Shown: positions 60,119 to 64,000 of the stretch, one piece after another
Position numbering within the stretch: the first letter of the stretch is position 1
Layout of the letters: each line of letters starts with the position of its first letter
NCBI GenBank assembly: GCA_020059485.1
Contig: JAGVCA010000048.1
Coordinates: 1 to 64,000, forward strand
Direction: 5' to 3'
Length of the DNA stretch: 64,000 nucleotides
Origin: Anaerolineales bacterium
Lineage (GTDB): Bacteria; Chloroflexota; Anaerolineae; Anaerolineales; UBA11579
Made by a program: the position numbers and the translations under genes
Notes under the pieces: generated by a model
What the model saw: only the letters and a program-made list of their open reading frames with translations
The model's database searches: none
What the model was told of the DNA's origin: nothing

Positions 60119-61207
60119 ATGGAAATCCTGATATTTGATATGGATGGCGTACTGCTTGAGCCAATTGGCTATCACCAGGCACTGAAAAAAACAGTTCAAC
60201 TGGCTGGCAGTCATCTTGGGCTTGATGACGTGAACTTGACGCAGGATCAGATCCATAGATTTGAATCTGTCGGCATCAGCAGCGAATGGCATTCCAGCGC
60301 GCTCTGTATGGCTTTCCTGAAGATCCAATTGTTATCCGGGGTTGTCAGTCCTGCCCTGTACCTGGAGGAAATGTTTGCGAACCTGCAGCGTCAGCCAATT
60401 GAGAAGCCACCGATAGAACGCGGGCTGTCAGCGATCGAGTTGCTGTGCTTTCGATCAGGCGTTGATCCTCAAACCGTAGTGAGCATCATCCGTGACAGTG
60501 AGGATATTTCACGTTCGTTCACGATGCAGTGGCTTCAGGAACTGGTTCTTGGTACGGAAGTCTATCAGTCGAAGTATCAACTGGCTGGAATGCTAAACAC
60601 CACCAGTTATCTGAAAATCTTTGATCGTCCTTTGTTATCTCCGATCAATCTCAGCCGGATTGCAGATTGCATGGCGGCGGACAAATGTCGGATAGCGATC
60701 ATGACAAACCGCCCCTCCAGCGGACCGCAAGAATTCTCCGGTTCACCGGAAGCGGAAATGGGAGCGGAAGTAGTGCAATTGTCCGGAGTACCTCTGATCG
60801 GTTATGGTGAGATCGCCTGGCTTGCTGAATATCACCAGTCTACTCCTGGAATACTTCAAAAACCACACAGTGCTCATGCCCTGGCAGCAATATTGGGCTC
60901 GATTAGCATCGAGAAGGAATTGTGCCTTACGTATTCTGTGATGGACCCGGCTCGATGGCCGGATGAGATCATCAGAATGCTTCAAGGGAGTGTCGTTACG
61001 GTCTTTGAAGATACACCAGTAGGTCTGCTGTCTGTCCAAAGCGCTGGTCAGGTGCTGAACCGGGCCGGCATCGAGGTTTCGACCCGATTGGTTGGGATTG
61101 GTGCAGATGAAATTAAAAGGAAGTCCCTGGAAATCCATGGGGCTCAGGTTTTTTCGGATATCAATCTGGCATTAGTCAGCCTCAACAACTTTGGATCGTT
61201 CGCCTGA
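60119..61207 (+). CDS. HAD-superfamily phosphatase at the end of the his operon
   Basis: 362 residues, larger than a typical HAD. Motif I is DMDGVLLEP (D7, D9), motif II MTNRPSS near 200, and motif IV VFEDTPVGLLS near 300. A large helical cap/insert lies between motifs I and II (about 20-195). It starts immediately after the hisE stop with no gap, so it is co-translated with his genes. Histidine synthesis needs a histidinol-phosphate phosphatase, and none of the recognised forms (HisN, HisB N-domain) is in the operon. This gene is the natural candidate; function is inferred from position only. 3' end overlaps the convergent hpt gene by 36 bp. Confidence 0.8.
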   Translation: MEILIFDMDGVLLEPIGYHQALKKTVQLAGSHLGLDDVNLTQDQIHRFESVGISSEWHSSALCMAFLKIQLLSGVVSPALYLEEMFANLQRQPIEKPPIERGLSAIELLCFRSGVDPQTVVSIIRDSEDISRSFTMQWLQELVLGTEVYQSKYQLAGMLNTTSYLKIFDRPLLSPINLSRIADCMAADKCRIAIMTNRPSSGPQEFSGSPEAEMGAEVVQLSGVPLIGYGEIAWLAEYHQSTPGILQKPHSAHALAAILGSISIEKELCLTYSVMDPARWPDEIIRMLQGSVVTVFEDTPVGLLSVQSAGQVLNRAGIEVSTRLVGIGADEIKRKSLEIHGAQVFSDINLALVSLNNFGSFA

Positions 61208-61750
61208 AACGGTTATCTTAACCAATGTTTTCACCGAATAACCGGTTTCTTGTCTGATCCGGGCGACACCTTGATACTCGATTTTTTCTGCCACACAGAC
61301 GATATCAACGATGTTTGCTTCCGCTTTTTCAACAGCCTTGATCAAGGCAATCATCGTTCCCCCAGTACTGATCATATCATCCACGATTATGACTTTATCA
61401 CCTTTTTCAACGCCATTTAAAAACAGCCGCCCGTCCGTATATTCCATGCTGAAATCAACCTCGATCTGACCATCCAATCCGGATGGATACCAGCGTGCCA
61501 TCCCGAAAGGGAGGCCGGATTCCAGGGAGGAGGCTGCGACCAAGATCGCACCTTTGTCTTCTTCCCCTGCGATCTTGCTGGCCTTGTGGAAATCCCCTTC
61601 CTCTACCAGCCAAGTGGCTGCTGCCTTCAACAGTTCGGCCGATGTTGCCGGGATCTGCTCGGTTAACGGGTTGACCAGAAACTGAAAGCTTCCAAAATCC
61701 AGTAACGGCTTATCTTCAAATGCGGACTTAACCAGAGATATAAAATTCAT
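61172..61750 (-). CDS. hpt: Archaeal-type hypoxanthine/purine phosphoribosyltransferase
   Basis: 192 residues. The PRPP-binding loop is VIIVDDMISTGGTMIALIKAVEKA. The surrounding blocks (GRLFLNGVEKGDK, NIVDIVCVAEKIEYQ, ETGYSVKTLVKITV at the C-terminus, DFGSFQFLVNPLTEQIPATSAELL at the N-terminus) match the APRT-like hypoxanthine phosphoribosyltransferase known from methanogens rather than the bacterial Hpt family. Purine salvage in the cytoplasm. GAGGGA lies 4-5 nt before the ATG. An orotate or adenine phosphoribosyltransferase is the main alternative. Confidence 0.82.
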   Translation of the reverse strand: MNFISLVKSAFEDKPLLDFGSFQFLVNPLTEQIPATSAELLKAAATWLVEEGDFHKASKIAGEEDKGAILVAASSLESGLPFGMARWYPSGLDGQIEVDFSMEYTDGRLFLNGVEKGDKVIIVDDMISTGGTMIALIKAVEKAEANIVDIVCVAEKIEYQGVARIRQETGYSVKTLVKITVSGERSKVVEAD

Positions 61751-61855
61751 CGGATCCCTCTTTGCATTACGCGGAACTTATCACTGATGGCAATCATTTC
61801 AACCGATGCGCCAATATTGTGTGTGCGTTGATGCAAAATTTGTTTTTGGTGTCTG

Positions 61856-61893
61856 GATCAAAGACCGCTCACATTGGGGAGCGGTCTTTGATC
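61856..61893 (-). terminator. Long inverted repeat downstream of the pullulanase gene
   Basis: 15-bp perfect arms GATCAAAGACCGCTC / GAGCGGTCTTTGATC with an 8-nt loop, 11 bp past the pullulanase stop (minus strand). It is likely a transcription terminator or 3' stabiliser, but there is no clear T run. Confidence 0.55.
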
Positions 61894-61903
61894 GCATACA
61901 ACA

Positions 61904-64000
61904 TTATTGCCTGTTTCGGCTCCTCCGCATCAGGAATGCTGCCAGCCCGAGCACAGCGGCAGCAGCCAGACCGATCAGCACGCGGGCTTGCGGGGCCAGA
62001 CCAGGGGCATCCTCAATCACGAAGACCGCGGTCGTCCGACTAGGGATCGTGAAATCGCCTGTTGTCATCTCAAAACTGCTTTCCCGAACGGAGGTATCCT
62101 CCGAGTTCCGCTGGATGGTGTGCAGCTGGAAAGATTTGTGAGCCAGGCTGCTGGCCGGGAAGGTAACCAATTCCGCGTTGGCGTTGAACAGCACCACAAT
62201 CTCCTGGTAAACCGGATCCCTGTTATTGGTATCTTCCAGATGTATGATGATCAGGCCGGGGATCTGGTCCGGGCCGGTATTGAGGAAGCTGACGGAGTCG
62301 ATCACGTCTTCGGCTGTCTCCAGCCTAAACAGTTTGGCGCTCTTACGGATTTGCAGAAATTCCAGGAACACATCCCGCGCAAAACTGATCTCGGCGTGAG
62401 AGGGCATCAGGTTCGGGTCGGCTAGCAGCGGGCGGATGATCGACCATTTGTCCTGGCCTTCCGGCGGCAGGCCGACGCCCCAGTTGTTGCTCTGGTAGGT
62501 CCAGTCAAGTTGGTTGTACCAGTCGCCGGAGTCGTAGGAATTGGGGTTGAGCGATTTTGAGCGCAGCAGGTCGTCACCGGCATGGAAAAAGGGTACTCCC
62601 TGGCTGAACATCACCAGGCTGATGGCCAGGTTGTTCATCCGCACACGGTCGGCCAAGGTGGCGTCTGCCGGGGCTTTGACCTGGATGGCATCGAAGAGCG
62701 TTTCGTTGTCGTGGGCAGAGACATAGACAACATTTTCCTGCGGGTCTTGCGTATAGGCAGCGGGCGGGCCTTTGTACAACACCAGGCTGCCGGGAACCAG
62801 TTCGCCGTTGGCGCGTATGAGCTGGTACTCGCTCAGGTTGCCGGACAAGCCGAGGCGGATCCAGTCTGTATAGGTAAAGAGTAAGTCCCGCTGCGGGTCG
62901 AGCGAGGTCCCGGTGAAGCGGCTTGGGGCGGTGAATAACCCGGTGACAAAGCCCTGGTCACGCGGATCGTCAAAGGGGTTCCCGCCGCGGGCGGCATCGC
63001 GCAGGCGGTCATTGAACACTCCGATGCCGGTCCCGCCGATATTGAGCTGTGAGGCATTTGCACCCCGGGCGTTATCGGCTACCTCGCCAAAATCCCAGCC
63101 CTCGCCGTACACGTAGATCGACTTGCCATCCACGCCGTCCTTGCGCACGGTCAGGTCGTCCAGCGCGTCCCGCACGGCTTGCATGTCAGCCAGCATGTGG
63201 TGGCCCATCAGGTCGAAGCGAAAGCCGTCCACTTTGTAAGCAGTCGCCCAGGTAACGACCGAATCGACCATCAGCCGCTGCATCATGCGGTGCTCGGTGG
63301 CGGTATTCTGGCAGCAGGTCGATTTCTGGACATTGCCCTCGGCATCCAGGCGGTGGTAATAGCCGGGGACGATTCTGTCGAGCATAGAATTGGGAGTCTG
63401 ACCGCTGGCGTTGGTGTGGTTGTAAACTACATCCATGACAACCCGCAGCCCAGCGTTGTTGAGTGACTGCACCATGCTACGGAATTCGAGGATCCGCTGC
63501 GGACCGTCCGGGTTGGTGGCATAACTGCCTTCGGGGACGGTAAAGTGCAGCGGGTCGTAGCCCCAATTGAAGCCGTCCACGCCGCGGATGACGGAAACTG
63601 CCTGGGCCTGCTGGTCAGAGTCCGGGGGCAGGGCGGCCAGGGCTTCTTCGTCTACGGTCTGCCAGGTGGACTTGTCCTCATTGGTGGTGGCGAAATCGAA
63701 GGCTGGCAGCAGATGGATGTGGGTCAGGCCAGCCTTAGCCAGACGAGTGAGGTGCTGCATGCCGTCCGAGTCCGGAATCGTGAAGGCCATGAAGGTGCCG
63801 CGCAAATCCTCCGGCACGCTCTGGTCGGAAGCGCTGAAATCTCGCACATGCAGTTCGTAGATCACGATGTTTTCGGGGGCGTCCAGTTTGGGTTTTTTGA
63901 GTTGATCCCATCCCTCAGGCTGATACGCTTCGTCATGCAGATTGATGATCTGGCTGCGTAGACTATTGGTCGAGAGGCTGAACGAATAGGGATCGGTCAC
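61904..64000 (-). CDS. pulA: Pullulanase-type GH13 alpha-1,6-glucosidase, truncated by the window edge
   Basis: At least 699 codons; the 5' end lies beyond position 64000 and the first visible GTG is probably an internal Val. Pullulanase blocks: [41 protein letters not shown] (region I), [11 protein letters not shown] with nucleophile Asp (II), YGEGWDFG with acid/base Glu (III), [12 protein letters not shown] (IV). Debranches pullulan, glycogen or starch. The C-terminus has a beta domain, then a membrane helix and RRSRNRQ tail, so the enzyme is tethered to the outer face of the membrane. Missing N-terminal part would hold carbohydrate-binding modules and signal. Confidence 0.94.
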   Translation of the reverse strand: MTDPYSFSLSTNSLRSQIINLHDEAYQPEGWDQLKKPKLDAPENIVIYELHVRDFSASDQSVPEDLRGTFMAFTIPDSDGMQHLTRLAKAGLTHIHLLPAFDFATTNEDKSTWQTVDEEALAALPPDSDQQAQAVSVIRGVDGFNWGYDPLHFTVPEGSYATNPDGPQRILEFRSMVQSLNNAGLRVVMDVVYNHTNASGQTPNSMLDRIVPGYYHRLDAEGNVQKSTCCQNTATEHRMMQRLMVDSVVTWATAYKVDGFRFDLMGHHMLADMQAVRDALDDLTVRKDGVDGKSIYVYGEGWDFGEVADNARGANASQLNIGGTGIGVFNDRLRDAARGGNPFDDPRDQGFVTGLFTAPSRFTGTSLDPQRDLLFTYTDWIRLGLSGNLSEYQLIRANGELVPGSLVLYKGPPAAYTQDPQENVVYVSAHDNETLFDAIQVKAPADATLADRVRMNNLAISLVMFSQGVPFFHAGDDLLRSKSLNPNSYDSGDWYNQLDWTYQSNNWGVGLPPEGQDKWSIIRPLLADPNLMPSHAEISFARDVFLEFLQIRKSAKLFRLETAEDVIDSVSFLNTGPDQIPGLIIIHLEDTNNRDPVYQEIVVLFNANAELVTFPASSLAHKSFQLHTIQRNSEDTSVRESSFEMTTGDFTIPSRTTAVFVIEDAPGLAPQARVLIGLAAAAVLGLAAFLMRRSRNRQ

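Overview
The window reads as a chromosomal segment of an anaerobic or facultative bacterium, most likely Chloroflexota (class Anaerolineae). This is an inference from gene content: secreted multiheme cytochromes, a diphosphomevalonate-decarboxylase-type enzyme, a large membrane-anchored alpha-2-macroglobulin, RskA-type anti-sigma control, an archaeal-type hypoxanthine phosphoribosyltransferase, and several promoters placed so that transcripts would be leaderless. No rRNA or taxonomic marker is present. At least one single-base frameshift (hisC) could be an assembly error.

Layout. 1-500: 3' end of a TnpB-type gene whose end hairpin runs into an ArsR-type regulator. 0.6-5.1 kb (minus): respiratory operon of a 15-heme octaheme-tetrathionate-reductase-like cytochrome, a Tat-exported four-cluster ferredoxin and an NrfD/PsrC quinol module. 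5.3-8.5 kb (minus): secreted Gly/Met/His-rich protein, OmpR/HAMP-kinase pair, ybaK. 8.7-12.5 kb (plus): two-cluster ferredoxin, FAD/NAD(P) oxidoreductase, b-type cytochrome membrane protein and a 21-heme secreted cytochrome, which looks like an electron conduit. 12.6-21.7 kb: uvrB, a lipoprotein, a PHP phosphoesterase, secG, a family-5 substrate-binding protein, a cupredoxin lipoprotein with a duplicated domain, and an ECF sigma/RskA pair.

21.8-27.3 kb is a self-contained module between two copies of a 32-bp direct repeat. It has an XRE-cupin regulator divergent from an operon of radical SAM protein, two NifX/orange-protein-like small proteins, two ferredoxin-fused MinD ATPases and a DUF4213/DUF364 protein. 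It resembles the orange-protein (ORP) system of Desulfovibrio but has a different regulator. 27.3-40.1 kb: cell-wall and housekeeping genes (TPR lytic transglycosylase, radC, an M23 peptidase fused to a hydrolase-like barrel, acyP, a gluzincin peptidase, an AEC transporter, HEAT protein, site-2 protease, mvaD, UMF1-type MFS, a lone cNMP-type domain).

40.2-46.4 kb: alpha-2-macroglobulin. 46.5 kb: tRNA-Lys(CTT). 46.8-53.1 kb: a TetR-led MacAB-like efflux cassette, one ATPase of which carries a cNMP-type domain and an altered signature motif. 53.2-61.2 kb: a complete histidine operon, hisGDC(frameshift)BHAFIE plus a HAD phosphatase, preceded by an attenuator with a short leader peptide containing four consecutive His codons. 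61.2-64.0 kb (minus): hypoxanthine phosphoribosyltransferase and a pullulanase cut by the window edge.
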